Shown here piece after piece: positions 17,955 to 26,780 of a stretch of 64,000 bases of DNA; the first letter of the stretch is position 1, and every line of letters begins with the position of its first letter. The stretch covers positions 46,376-110,375 of the forward strand of contig NZ_BMGS01000012.1 in assembly GCF_014640315.1 (NCBI RefSeq). The letters run 5' to 3'. The notes beneath the pieces were generated by a model, which had not been told where the DNA came from, made no database searches, and was given only the letters and a program-made list of their open reading frames with translations. The stretch comes from Hymenobacter glacieicola. Lineage in GTDB: Bacteria; Bacteroidota; Bacteroidia; Cytophagales; Hymenobacteraceae. Position numbers and translations under genes: made by a program.

Positions 17955-18207
17955 TGTTTTATGGCAGGCACATAACCGAGGGAATCGTGCTGAAGCGGGT
18001 AAGCCTCCCCACCTGCAGCCCAATATCACTAGCACCGGTAGTAAGGGCCACATTCAAGCGAATATTACTGTTAAGCTTCTGATGATCAGTAAAGAAGCAC
18101 GAGGTTTTTAAGAATGCTAGACGGTGTAAGATTTAATCATTTAACGTAATTATTGTAATAAATAATTGTACTTTGTGTCATGTTGGACTGTAAGGGAATG
18201 GATAATC
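17955..18207 (+). promoter_or_regulatory. AT-rich leader region of the DUF937/OmpA gene
   Basis: After the aspS terminator the sequence becomes markedly AT-rich from about 18100. TACTTTG at 18169-18175 is a one-base-short variant of the -7 element TAnnTTTG, 33 bases before the ATG. The same variant occurs before the gene at 59041. No convincing -33 TTTG. Confidence 0.35.
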
Positions 18208-19542
18208 ATGGAACAAGCCGTAACGCACACTTCACAAGTATTTTTCACCAGTAAAGTCGTAGATCGGCTGGCCGAACAGACCCAGGAAAGTCAGGCCGGG
18301 ATTTGGGTTGCTTTAGGCCAAATAGTCCCCACAGTGGTGCATGCGCTGGTGGGTCGCGTAAGCGGACCCGATGGCCCCGAAGCGGTATGGAAGCTGAGCC
18401 GGGAGGCCTATGGTGCTAACGTTCCCGAAACTATTCTGGAATCGGGGCAGGAGGCGTGGCTGCAACGGGGCGAAGCGCTTATGCGGGGCTTGATGGGGGA
18501 ATCCTACAACGTAACCAGCCTGCGGATAGCTTCTGCGGCTAACATCAACTCCTCGGCGGTGCACCACTTATTTAGTGTGGCAGCGGTAGCGGCGCTGGGC
18601 GTAGCTGGCGAATACAGCCAGGAACATAAGTTTGACGTGGCCGGACTGGCGCAGTGGCTTCAGCAGGATGAAGGCGCGTTTCGCCGGCTGTTGCTGGCCG
18701 GGGGTACGCGTTTACCCGTCCCCGAAACAGGCCGGGAGTTGACTCCCTTACCAGAGGTAGCCCTGGGGGTAGGCACTGAAATGGCACCTACTACCGGCTC
18801 TTGGACCGCAGTAGGAGGAGGCCGCACGTTTACGCCCGCGCCACCTGCGCCCAGCGCCACTACCCAAATTGCCAGCCAGCCGTGGGTGTGGGGCGTGCTC
18901 CTGCTGACGGCAGTGGGCCTGGGCTACTTCTTCGGGCACGATTCGGGAGAAGCCCCGCAGAATGGCACCGCAGCGGGGCTGGTAACTACTAGCATGGCGG
19001 CAACTGCTCCGGCGAAGGCTGCTGCCACTGGCCGCTACGACCCCGTCGACGACAAATACATTTACGACACGGGTCAGCCCCTGATTCTGCGGCTAGCTGA
19101 TGGCACTACCCAAAAAGTGGGGGCCAGTTCTACGGAAAACCGCCTCTACACCTTCCTGGCCGACCCCAGAATGCAGGTAGACTCCGTGAACCGCACTAAA
19201 GGCTGGATTAACTTCGACCGGGTGTACTTCGAGACGGCACAGACTACCCTCACGGATGAGTCGTATCAGCAGCTGCGCAACATTGCCAGCATCCTCAAAA
19301 CCTTCCCCAATTCAGTGGTAAAGATTGGAGGCTACTCTGACAGCACAGGTCATGCCCTGAAAAACTTTCAACTCAGTGAGGAGCGAGCTAAAACCGCCAT
19401 GTTGGTACTTGCCAACGAAGGCGTAGATATCAACCGCCTGCAAGCTAAAGGCTACGGAAGCAAATACTTTGTTACCTCCAACAATACTGCCGAGGGGCGG
19501 GCTCTGAACCGGCGCATCAGCATTCGGGTCGTGAAAAAGTAA
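18208..19542 (+). CDS. DUF937-like plus OmpA-domain inner-membrane protein
   Basis: A 444-residue protein. Residues ~1-165 form a DUF937-like (YidB-type) helical domain (e.g. 'NINSSAVHHLFSVAAVAALG'). Then a Pro/Thr-rich linker, a single membrane segment ('WVWGVLLLTAVGLGYFFG', ~225-245), an Ala/Thr linker, and a C-terminal OmpA peptidoglycan-binding domain with 'YFETAQTTLTDES', 'IGGYSDSTG' and 'NRRISIRV'. The order implies a cytoplasmic DUF937 domain tethered through the inner membrane to the cell wall. No signal peptide precedes the membrane segment. Start: ATG 18208; an earlier TTG would add 14 unlikely residues. It is monocistronic. Confidence 0.8.
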   Translation: MEQAVTHTSQVFFTSKVVDRLAEQTQESQAGIWVALGQIVPTVVHALVGRVSGPDGPEAVWKLSREAYGANVPETILESGQEAWLQRGEALMRGLMGESYNVTSLRIASAANINSSAVHHLFSVAAVAALGVAGEYSQEHKFDVAGLAQWLQQDEGAFRRLLLAGGTRLPVPETGRELTPLPEVALGVGTEMAPTTGSWTAVGGGRTFTPAPPAPSATTQIASQPWVWGVLLLTAVGLGYFFGHDSGEAPQNGTAAGLVTTSMAATAPAKAAATGRYDPVDDKYIYDTGQPLILRLADGTTQKVGASSTENRLYTFLADPRMQVDSVNRTKGWINFDRVYFETAQTTLTDESYQQLRNIASILKTFPNSVVKIGGYSDSTGHALKNFQLSEERAKTAMLVLANEGVDINRLQAKGYGSKYFVTSNNTAEGRALNRRISIRVVKK

Positions 19543-19548
19543 GATTTA

Positions 19549-19601
19549 CCCACGCATAAAAAAAGAGCGGCCCTTGGGGCCGCTCTTTTTTTATGCGTGG
19601 G
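19549..19601. terminator. Bidirectional terminator between the OmpA-domain gene and nuoN
   Basis: A perfect inverted repeat of about 24 bases per arm with a 4-base loop at 19549-19601; each arm contains seven A or T. It ends both convergent units. Confidence 0.95.
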
Positions 19602-19609
19602 TGCTGCGC

Positions 19610-21016
19610 TTATAAAATACCGCTCACCAGGCCTGGCAGTACGCCTAGTACTACCGTTAGCAAGGCCAGCAGCAGTAGGGCCGCCGACTGGAACGAGCCA
19701 ACCGGCACCGCCTCGGTGGTGGTAGCATCAGGAGCATTCATGTACATGGCAATAATGGGCCGCAGGTAGTAGTAGATGCTAACCATGGACATCACCACGG
19801 CAAATACCACGAGGCCAATGTAGCCATTTTCCACGGCGGCCGAGAACACGAAGAACTTGCCGAAGAAGCCCCCGGTAAGCGGAATTCCCGCCAACGACAA
19901 CATAGCAACCGTCATAACAAAGGCCAGCAACGGATTGGTTTTCGCTAGACCGTTCAGGCCATTATAATCCTCGCGCTGGCGGGCATCGGCCACCAGCTTG
20001 AGCACCCCGAAAGCGGCCACGGTAGCCACCGAATAGGCCAGGGAGTAGAAGAAAACGCCATTGGCGGAGGCTCCTTCCAGTTGCCCGTTGAAGGCTACCA
20101 GACCAATGAGCAGGTAGCCCGCGTGCGATACGCTGGAGTAGGCCAGCATCCGCTTGATGCTGGTTTGGGCTACGGCCCCCACGTTGCCAATCAGCAAGGT
20201 AAGTACGCACATGGCCGTGAGGGTAGGCAGCCACAGGCCCTGGGCCGCGGCCGCCGGGAAAGCCTGGACCAGCAGCTTCAGGAAGGCCGCGAAGCCCGCC
20301 GTTTTTACCACCGTGCTCATGAAAGCTGCGAAGAAGGTAGGCGTGCCCTCGTACACATCGGGCGTCCAGAAGTGGAAGGGCGCGGCCGATACTTTAAAGC
20401 CAATACCAATCAGCATCAGCAGCATACCGATGTAGAGCATGGGCGTAAGCGTGGCATTGGCCGGGTTCTGCACCGCAAAGCTGATGTCGCGCAGCACGAA
20501 GGTGCCGGTAGCGCCGTACACTAGGGCCATGCCGAACAGCAGAATGCCGGTGGCAAAAGCTCCCATCAGGAAGTACTTCAGGGCAGCTTCGTTGGAGCGC
20601 AGGTTGCGCTTGTCGGAGCCAGCCAGCACGTACATGGCAATGCTCAGGGTTTCAATGCCCAAAAACAGCATCAGCAGGTGGTTGTACGACACCATCATGA
20701 TGGCGCCCACCAGCGAGAAGAGCAGCAAAGAGTAGTATTCCGCCAGATTGGCTTCACCGTCGCGCACGTACTGCTGCGAAAAGGGCAACAGCAGCAAGGC
20801 CGTCAGAACTACGATGCCCGTGAAGGCCACCGAGAAATTATCAACGACGAGCATCTCGTTGAAAAACGACTGCGAGGTGCCCCAGTCCAGAAAGTTCACC
20901 CCGAATACCACGGCCAGCATGAGCATGGCCACGGGTAGCAGCAACCGGTTGGAGCGGCGGAACCCGAGGAACAGGTTGCCGAGGCCCAGAACGGAAAGTA
21001 GAATGATTGAATTCAT
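19610..21016 (-). CDS. nuoN: NADH-quinone oxidoreductase subunit N
   Basis: A 468-residue antiporter-like membrane subunit of complex I with about fourteen hydrophobic segments. It has the conserved Glu in 'LLMLFLGIETLSIAMYVL', the Lys in 'SNEAALKYFLMGA' and the discontinuous helix around 'IGFKVSAAPFHFWTPDVYEG'. It is one of three proton-pumping subunits. Last gene of the nuoK-N unit, 51 bases after nuoM, and followed by a strong terminator. Confidence 0.95.
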   Translation of the reverse strand: MNSIILLSVLGLGNLFLGFRRSNRLLLPVAMLMLAVVFGVNFLDWGTSQSFFNEMLVVDNFSVAFTGIVVLTALLLLPFSQQYVRDGEANLAEYYSLLLFSLVGAIMMVSYNHLLMLFLGIETLSIAMYVLAGSDKRNLRSNEAALKYFLMGAFATGILLFGMALVYGATGTFVLRDISFAVQNPANATLTPMLYIGMLLMLIGIGFKVSAAPFHFWTPDVYEGTPTFFAAFMSTVVKTAGFAAFLKLLVQAFPAAAAQGLWLPTLTAMCVLTLLIGNVGAVAQTSIKRMLAYSSVSHAGYLLIGLVAFNGQLEGASANGVFFYSLAYSVATVAAFGVLKLVADARQREDYNGLNGLAKTNPLLAFVMTVAMLSLAGIPLTGGFFGKFFVFSAAVENGYIGLVVFAVVMSMVSIYYYLRPIIAMYMNAPDATTTEAVPVGSFQSAALLLLALLTVVLGVLPGLVSGIL

Positions 21017-21067
21017 TAGCGTAGGAGGGAGTTGCCACGGCGGAAGCCACCGCGGACTACCATCAGT

Positions 21068-22537
21068 TTAGCGTTTTACTACCTCGTTCAGAATGCTCAG
21101 CACGCTGCCTTCCGACAGGTGCAGGAAGGTGTTGGGAAACAAGCCGATCCAGAATACCAACACAATAAGCGGCACCAGCAAAGCCAGCTCCGCGCCGGTC
21201 AGGTCAGTGAAAGTGGCGGTGAAGGACGAGTCCGGGCCCAGCATTACGCGCTGGAACATGCGCAGCAAGTACACGGCGCCCAGAATAATGGTCACGCCGG
21301 CCACGGCGCCCATCCAGGCATTGTACTGGTACACACCGGCCAGCAGCAGAAACTCACCCACGAAGCCATTGGTCAGGGGCAGGGCCACGGTGCCAAGCAG
21401 CAAAACCAGGAAGCACACCGTGAGCACCGGTGCCTGCCGGGTCAGACCGCCCAAGTCGGCAATGTTGCGGGTACCCGTGCGGCGCTCAATGGCATCGGCA
21501 ATGAAGAACATGCCTACCACGTTCACGCCGTGGGCCAGCATTTGAATACTGGCGCCCTGCAGGCCAATTTGCGTGAGGGAAAACACGCCGGCAATCATCA
21601 GTCCGACGTGCGAGAGGGAGGAGTAAGCAATCAGGCGCTTTACATCCTGCTGGCGAATAGCAATGATGGCCCCGTAAATAATACCGATAACCGCCAGAAT
21701 CAGCACCAGATTCTGCCACCGGTCAACGCCCAGGGGCACGACGGGTAGCAGCCAGCGCATGCAGCCGTAAATACCCATCTTCAGCATAATGCCCGAGAGC
21801 AGCATGGTGGCCGGAGCCGGAGCCTCGGTGTAGGTGTCGGGCTGCCAGGTGTGGAAAGGGAAGATGGGCATCTTCACGGCGAAGGCCGCAAAAATCAGCC
21901 AGAACAGCCAAGCCTGCGTTTCGGCCGGCAGGTTCAGGTTGTAGAAAGAAGCCAGGTCGGAGTTATGGGCGGCCAGACCGTTGGCCGCGGGGCCAGTCTG
22001 GAAGTAGAGGTACACGAAGCCAGCCAGCATGAACAAGGAGCCGACGATGGTGTAGAGGAAGAACTTGAACGTGACCTTGGCACGGTTCACGCCGCCCCAC
22101 ACGCCGGCCAGAAAGTAAATCGGAATCAGGGCTACCTCCCAGAAGAAGTAGAACAGAAAGGCATCCTGGGCCGTGAACACGCCAATCAGGCCGGTTTCCA
22201 TGAACAAGACCAGGGCGTAGAACACCGACTCATTCTCGAAGTCGCGGCGGAAGGCGGCCAGCAGAATAATCGGGACCAGAAAAGCCGTCAGCAGTACCAG
22301 CAGCAAGCTCAGCCCGTCCATGCCCACGTGGAAATTCATGCCAGCGGAGGCAATCCAGGGCAGGTTCAGCGAGAATTGTCCGGCGTTGTTCGGGTTGAAC
22401 GTAAAGGCTGCGTAGGCCGCCAGCACGAGTTCGACCAGCGCCGCGCCGAACGCCGCCACCCGGGCAGCGCCGCCTTTAAAGAAGTGCAGCAGCAGGGCGG
22501 CCGCCACGGGCCAGAGTAGGAGAAGGACAGTCAGCAT
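21068..22537 (-). CDS. nuoM: NADH-quinone oxidoreductase subunit M
   Basis: A 489-residue antiporter-like subunit of complex I with about fourteen membrane segments. The proton-channel Glu is in 'YFFWEVALIPIYFL', the Lys in 'KVTFKFFLYTIVGS' and 'VKMPIFPFHTWQPDTYTEAP' marks the discontinuous helix. The start ATG overlaps the stop of the upstream small gene (TAATG), which suggests translational coupling. Confidence 0.96.
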   Translation of the reverse strand: MLTVLLLLWPVAAALLLHFFKGGAARVAAFGAALVELVLAAYAAFTFNPNNAGQFSLNLPWIASAGMNFHVGMDGLSLLLVLLTAFLVPIILLAAFRRDFENESVFYALVLFMETGLIGVFTAQDAFLFYFFWEVALIPIYFLAGVWGGVNRAKVTFKFFLYTIVGSLFMLAGFVYLYFQTGPAANGLAAHNSDLASFYNLNLPAETQAWLFWLIFAAFAVKMPIFPFHTWQPDTYTEAPAPATMLLSGIMLKMGIYGCMRWLLPVVPLGVDRWQNLVLILAVIGIIYGAIIAIRQQDVKRLIAYSSLSHVGLMIAGVFSLTQIGLQGASIQMLAHGVNVVGMFFIADAIERRTGTRNIADLGGLTRQAPVLTVCFLVLLLGTVALPLTNGFVGEFLLLAGVYQYNAWMGAVAGVTIILGAVYLLRMFQRVMLGPDSSFTATFTDLTGAELALLVPLIVLVFWIGLFPNTFLHLSEGSVLSILNEVVKR

Positions 22538-22806
22538 TAGCTAATCAGGTTATTCCGATGACGCCAAAATCCGTGTGAAGCAGCAGCTTCCTGATCAGTA
22601 GGCGACAGTTTGAGCGCAAGATGAAGAGCGTAGAACCATCCGATGAGGGTCCAGCCCAGGAGCAGATTCAGGAAAAAGATGGTCCGACCATTTTGCTGGT
22701 CACGACCGAAAAGGGCGGGCATCATGTAGCACGTTAGCATAAACAAGGCTCCAGTTAGGGAGAAGCCAGGTTCAATTATATCTGCTAGCAGTAATGCGCC
22801 CTGCAT
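22537..22806 (-). CDS. Small membrane protein of the superinfection-immunity (Imm) family
   Basis: An 89-residue protein with two or three hydrophobic segments. The core 'IFFLNLLLGWTLIGWFYAL' preceded by 'PALFGRDQQNG' is the hallmark of the Imm_superinfect family, named after phage T4 Imm, which blocks DNA injection of superinfecting phages; many bacterial members have no known role. The C terminus is a short polar tail. It lies 4 bases after the nuoL stop, and its own TAA shares a base with the nuoM ATG, so it is fully built into the complex I operon. It may be an immunity-type protein carried passively or a local small membrane factor; the sequence cannot decide. Confidence 0.75.
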   Translation of the reverse strand: MQGALLLADIIEPGFSLTGALFMLTCYMMPALFGRDQQNGRTIFFLNLLLGWTLIGWFYALHLALKLSPTDQEAAASHGFWRHRNNLIS

Positions 22807-22810
22807 ACAC

Positions 22811-24766
22811 CTAAAACTTCAGGTAGTTCAAAGCCAGCACCAGCACAATGCCTACCACCATCAGGATGAGGTAAGTTTCCACGGAGCCGGTTTGCACGTA
22901 GCGCAGCAGCTGCCCGCCGCCCATGGTCAGGCGGCCGAAGCCGTTCACCACGGGGTCGATGATGCCGTTTTCCACGTAGCGGTAGAGGCCGCGCGAGAGG
23001 CCCATGATGGGGCGCACGAACAGGCCATTATACAGCTCGTCGATGTAGTACTTGTTGTAAACCACATTCTCCGGGGCCGAGCGGTGCGCGTCGTCCTCGG
23101 CCGGGCGCACGCCGCGGCTCACGTATTGCACGTAGGCGAAGATGATACCCAGCACGCCGGCGCCCACCGAGAGGCCGATGAGCATGTACTCCGTAGCGTG
23201 GTCAACTTCCACGCCGAAAGCGGCGGGGTTCAACTGCTTGGAGTAAGTGAACAGCGGCGCGAGGTAGTTGGCCAAGTAGCCGTTCTCTTCACCTAGCAGC
23301 AGCGGCGCGTTCATGAAGCCACCCACGGCGGCCAGAATAGCCAGAATAACCAGCGGCAGCGTCATGGAAGCCGGCGACTCGTGCAGGTGGTGCTTCTGCT
23401 CCTCGGTGCCGCGGAACTCGCCGAAGAAGGTCAGGAACAGCAGGCGGAACATGTAGAAGGCCGTCAGGAAGGCCGTAAACAGACCCACCGCATACAGGGC
23501 CTTGCTGTGCTGGTAGGCGTGCAGCAGGATTTCGTCTTTAGAGAAGAAGCCCGAGAAGGGCGGAATGCCGGCAATGGCCAGGCAGCCGATCAGGAAGGTG
23601 ATAAACGTAATGGGCAGAGCCTTACGCAAACCACCCATGCGGCGCATGTCCTGCTCGTTGCTCATGGCGTGAATCACGGAACCCGCGCCCAGGAACATCA
23701 GGGCCTTGAAGAAGGCGTGGGTCAGGACGTGGAACAGGGAAGTGCTATAGCCCATGACGCCCAGCGCCAGGAACATGTAGCCCAGCTGCGATACGGTGGA
23801 GTAGGCCAGTACCTTCTTGATGTCGTTCTGGGCCAGGCCAATGGTAGCGGCAAACAGGGCCGTAGCGGCGCCAATAATGGCAATAACTTCGAGCGTATCG
23901 GGAGCCAGCGTGAAGAGCACATTGGCGCGCAGAATCATGTAGATGCCCGCCGTTACCATGGTCGCGGCGTGTATCAGGGCCGAAACGGGGGTAGGGCCGG
24001 CCATGGCGTCGGGCAGCCACGTGTATAGTGGTAGCTGGGCCGATTTACCGGTGGCGCCCACAAAGAGCAGCAGGGTAATCACCGTGACGATGCTTACGGT
24101 GTAGGGGCCGAACTGACCCAAGTGCGCCTTCTGAAACACTTCCCCAAACTGCACCGAGTTGAAGGTGAGGTAAATCAGGAAGATGCCCAGCAGAAAGCCC
24201 AGGTCGCCGATGCGGTTGATGATGAAGGCTTTCTTGGCGGCGTTGTTGTAGTTGTGGTTTTTGTTCCAGAAGCCGATGAGCAGGTAGGAGCACAGTCCCA
24301 CGCCTTCCCAGCCGATGAACAGAATCACGAAGTTGGCGCCCAGCACCAGCACCAGCATGCTGAACACGAATAGGTTCAGGAAGCTAAAGAACTTGCCCAC
24401 GTTCTCGTCGTGGTGCATGTAGCCAATGCTGTACACGTGAATCAGGAAGCCCACGCCCGTCACCAGCAGCAGCATAATCAGGCTGAGCTGGTCAATCTGG
24501 TAGGAAAACGGAATCTGCAGGGAGCCCACCGAAATCCAGTCGAAGAGCGTGACGGTGTACTGGTACTGAAAATTCAGGAACAGGAACACGGAAATAGCAA
24601 AGGAGCCGAGCACGGCTGCCGAGCTAATCAGGCCGGCTACCGTGCCGGAAAGCCGGCGGTTGAGCAGCCCGTTGATGAGAAAACCCAGAAACGGCAGCAG
24701 CGGAATCAGCACGTACAGGAAAGTGGAGTACGGGGCGCTGGCGGCGGGTAATACTTGTTCTTGCAT
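22811..24766 (-). CDS. nuoL: NADH-quinone oxidoreductase subunit L
   Basis: A 651-residue antiporter-like subunit with about sixteen membrane segments, including the long lateral helix near the C terminus. Key motifs are 'LFIGWEGVGLCSYLLIGFW' (channel Glu), 'KKAFIINRIGDLGF', 'KSAQLPLYTWLPDAMAGPTP' and 'LIHAATMVTAGIYM'. The ATG at 24766 (MQEQVLP) is chosen because it gives the usual short N terminus; another in-frame ATG at 24823 would add 19 polar residues. It follows nuoK in the same unit. Confidence 0.93.
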   Translation of the reverse strand: MQEQVLPAASAPYSTFLYVLIPLLPFLGFLINGLLNRRLSGTVAGLISSAAVLGSFAISVFLFLNFQYQYTVTLFDWISVGSLQIPFSYQIDQLSLIMLLLVTGVGFLIHVYSIGYMHHDENVGKFFSFLNLFVFSMLVLVLGANFVILFIGWEGVGLCSYLLIGFWNKNHNYNNAAKKAFIINRIGDLGFLLGIFLIYLTFNSVQFGEVFQKAHLGQFGPYTVSIVTVITLLLFVGATGKSAQLPLYTWLPDAMAGPTPVSALIHAATMVTAGIYMILRANVLFTLAPDTLEVIAIIGAATALFAATIGLAQNDIKKVLAYSTVSQLGYMFLALGVMGYSTSLFHVLTHAFFKALMFLGAGSVIHAMSNEQDMRRMGGLRKALPITFITFLIGCLAIAGIPPFSGFFSKDEILLHAYQHSKALYAVGLFTAFLTAFYMFRLLFLTFFGEFRGTEEQKHHLHESPASMTLPLVILAILAAVGGFMNAPLLLGEENGYLANYLAPLFTYSKQLNPAAFGVEVDHATEYMLIGLSVGAGVLGIIFAYVQYVSRGVRPAEDDAHRSAPENVVYNKYYIDELYNGLFVRPIMGLSRGLYRYVENGIIDPVVNGFGRLTMGGGQLLRYVQTGSVETYLILMVVGIVLVLALNYLKF

Positions 24767-24877
24767 ATGAATGGGGTCTTGGGGCCTAGGGCTCAGCGGC
24801 TTGGCTTCCGTAGATTTTTCCATTCAGTGGAACGGAAAAGCCATACTACCAACGCCTTAAGTCCTCACGGCTCAAAC

Positions 24878-25210
24878 CTAGAACTTCAGTCGATTAAGCA
24901 GATTAACGTCGGTGTTTTGCAGGTTGCGGTAGATCATCACAATAATGGCAAGCCCCACAGCTACTTCCGCGGCGGCCACAGCCATGATGAAAAACACGAA
25001 AATCTGCCCGTTCGCGTCTGCCCGGTACGCCGAAAAAGCCGTCAGCAGCACGTTTACAGCATTGAGCATCAGCTCCACGCACATAAAGATGATAATGGCA
25101 TTTCGGCGGGTTAGTACTCCGAGCACCCCAATGGAAAACAAGGCGGTGGCAAAGAAAACGTAGTACTGAAGGGGTACCGTTTGGATGACCTGCGGTATAT
25201 TCTGGTCCAT
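24878..25210 (-). CDS. nuoK: NADH-quinone oxidoreductase subunit K
   Basis: A 110-residue membrane subunit with three hydrophobic segments, including the conserved Glu residues in 'IIIFMCVELMLNAVNVLL' and 'MAVAAAEVAVGLAI' that lie on the proton path. It is the first gene of the second nuo unit. A -7 element (TACCTTTG on the minus strand, 25272-25279) lies about 62 bases upstream of the ATG, so the nuoK-N unit can be transcribed apart from nuoA-J. Confidence 0.95.
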   Translation of the reverse strand: MDQNIPQVIQTVPLQYYVFFATALFSIGVLGVLTRRNAIIIFMCVELMLNAVNVLLTAFSAYRADANGQIFVFFIMAVAAAEVAVGLAIIVMIYRNLQNTDVNLLNRLKF

Positions 25211-25271
25211 GCGGGAAGGCTGACGGCGAAAGGACGCCCGAACGATAGAGGAGTTCAGGACAACTAGCCGG

Positions 25272-25308
25272 CAAAGGTATCCTGAAAATTGGAAAACGCC
25301 ACGGCAAA
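25272..25308 (-). promoter_or_regulatory. Candidate promoter of nuoK-N
   Basis: TACCTTTG on the minus strand (25279 to 25272) fits the -7 consensus TAnnTTTG. A TTTG occurs 25 bases upstream (25308 to 25305), somewhat far for a -33 element. The leader to the nuoK ATG would be about 55-60 bases. Confidence 0.55.
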
Positions 25309-25482
25309 ATCTGACCCTTTCTAGGCTGAGACAAGACGAAGATTCACGGCTGGCAAGGCCGCCGGACGCGGCCAGACAGTAAACAGCGTCGTTTTCATTT
25401 CCCGCCCGAACCGCATCTTTGCAGGCCGGGCCGCTGGCGCCCGTTTCCTACCTTCGTAACCACACCCCAATTTCCTACCCGC

Positions 25483-25956
25483 ATGAGCATTACCATTGGC
25501 AGCCTGACCGAGTTGTTGCAGTACGAAGGCCAAGAGCTGGGAATCTCGCCCTACCACCGTATCACGCAGGAGCAAATCAACCAGTTTGCGGCCGCCACGC
25601 TGGATTTCCAGTGGATTCATCTGGATGCCGAGCGCGCGAAAACGGAGTCGCCGTTTGGTGCTACCATTGCCCACGGTTACCTTACGGTGGCCCTGCTGCC
25701 CTACCTCTGGAACCAGATTGTAACTATTGAGAATCTGAAAATGCAGGTAAACTACGAAGTTGAGAGCCTGCGCTTCAACCAGGCCGTGACGGTAGATAGT
25801 CAGGTGCAGCTGCGGGCTAAGCTGCTGACAGTAAAAGACTTGCGCGGCATCGCCAAGGCTCGTATTGAGGTAGCGCTGAATATTGAAGGAAGCCGCAAAC
25901 CCGCGTACACAGGTATCATTACCTTCCTGTATCATTTCGATAACCCGGCTCAGTAA
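25483..25956 (+). CDS. MaoC-family dehydratase (NodN-like)
   Basis: A 157-residue single hot-dog-fold enzyme. The hydratase motif is present, with catalytic Asp and His in 'DFQWIHLDAERA' to 'FGATIAHGYLT'. Members hydrate enoyl-CoA or related thioesters; the NodN-like branch has no settled substrate. It lies divergent from nuoK. The near -7 sequence CATCTTTG at 25414-25421 is one base off consensus. It is one of five genes lying between nuoJ and nuoK and has no evident link with respiration. Confidence 0.88.
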   Translation: MSITIGSLTELLQYEGQELGISPYHRITQEQINQFAAATLDFQWIHLDAERAKTESPFGATIAHGYLTVALLPYLWNQIVTIENLKMQVNYEVESLRFNQAVTVDSQVQLRAKLLTVKDLRGIAKARIEVALNIEGSRKPAYTGIITFLYHFDNPAQ

Positions 25957-26109
25957 AACGGCTTTGTGCCCTGAACTCCACAATTCCCGCTGAACAAGGG
26001 CTTTGGGCAACCAAGGCGCCTTTCCGAGCTGTACTGCCGGGGCTACATCCCTAAATAATTACTACCTAGACTAAAGTATTCAAGAGGCTCCCGCGTCTGC
26101 CGGAGTAGA

Positions 26110-26715
26110 ATGGAAACTATTGCCTACCCACTCGACGCCTCACTGATGACGGCTGGCCACCAGGACCTGCAAATTCAGGAAGCTGTACGCACCCAGCGCA
26201 CGCGCCTACTGGCCTTTATACGCCGCCGCATCCCTGATGAAACCGAGGCCGAAGACGTACTCCAGGATGTGTTTGCGGAGCTGGTGGAAAGCTACCGGAT
26301 GCTGAAACCGGTGGAGCAGGCCGCCGCCTGGCTGTTTCGCGTGGCCCGCAACAAAATCACGGACCTGTACCGCCGTAAAAAGCCGGTTTCGTTGGAAAAT
26401 GAAATGGCCCTGTTCGCGGCCGACGGAGAGGAGAATACGCTGCTGCTGGCCGACATCCTGCCGGCGCCTGATGATGCACCCGAAAACCGGCTGCTGCGTG
26501 AAACGCTCATGGAAGCTCTTTCTGATGCGCTGGCTGAGTTACCGGCGGCCCAGCGGCAGGTATTTATCTGGCACGAGCTGGAAGACAAAACCTTCCGCGA
26601 AATGGAAGAGGAAACCGGCGTTCCGCTCAAAACCCTGATTTCGCGCAAGCATTACGCTGTGCAGCACCTACGCAAGCGGCTGCAAACGCTCTATACTGAG
26701 CTGTTTACTGATTAA
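26110..26715 (+). CDS. RNA polymerase sigma factor, ECF type
   Basis: A 201-residue sigma-70 family protein without region 1 and 3. Region 2 ('RTRLLAFIRRRIPDETEAED', 'VLQDVFAELV', 'AAAWLFRVARNKITDLYRRK') would bind the -10 element and core enzyme. Region 4 ('LAELPAAQRQVFIWHELEDK', 'TFREMEEETGVPLKTLISRK') is the helix-turn-helix. A ~50-residue acidic linker separates them. Its stop is 65 bases before the next gene, a small membrane protein that may be its partner. No anti-sigma factor of the FecR type is nearby. Alternative start ATG at 26146. Confidence 0.9.
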   Translation: METIAYPLDASLMTAGHQDLQIQEAVRTQRTRLLAFIRRRIPDETEAEDVLQDVFAELVESYRMLKPVEQAAAWLFRVARNKITDLYRRKKPVSLENEMALFAADGEENTLLLADILPAPDDAPENRLLRETLMEALSDALAELPAAQRQVFIWHELEDKTFREMEEETGVPLKTLISRKHYAVQHLRKRLQTLYTELFTD

Positions 26716-26780
26716 TCATTTGAAAAAGTGTGGCAAGGATTCGTGTCCTTCCTTTCTTTTCTGCTTTCTATCTACCCAGC

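Noticed and set aside
25321..26010. A 229-codon open frame on the minus strand across the MaoC gene
   Set aside because: MaoC on the plus strand has clear family motifs; the antisense product has none and would run into the nuoK promoter region.
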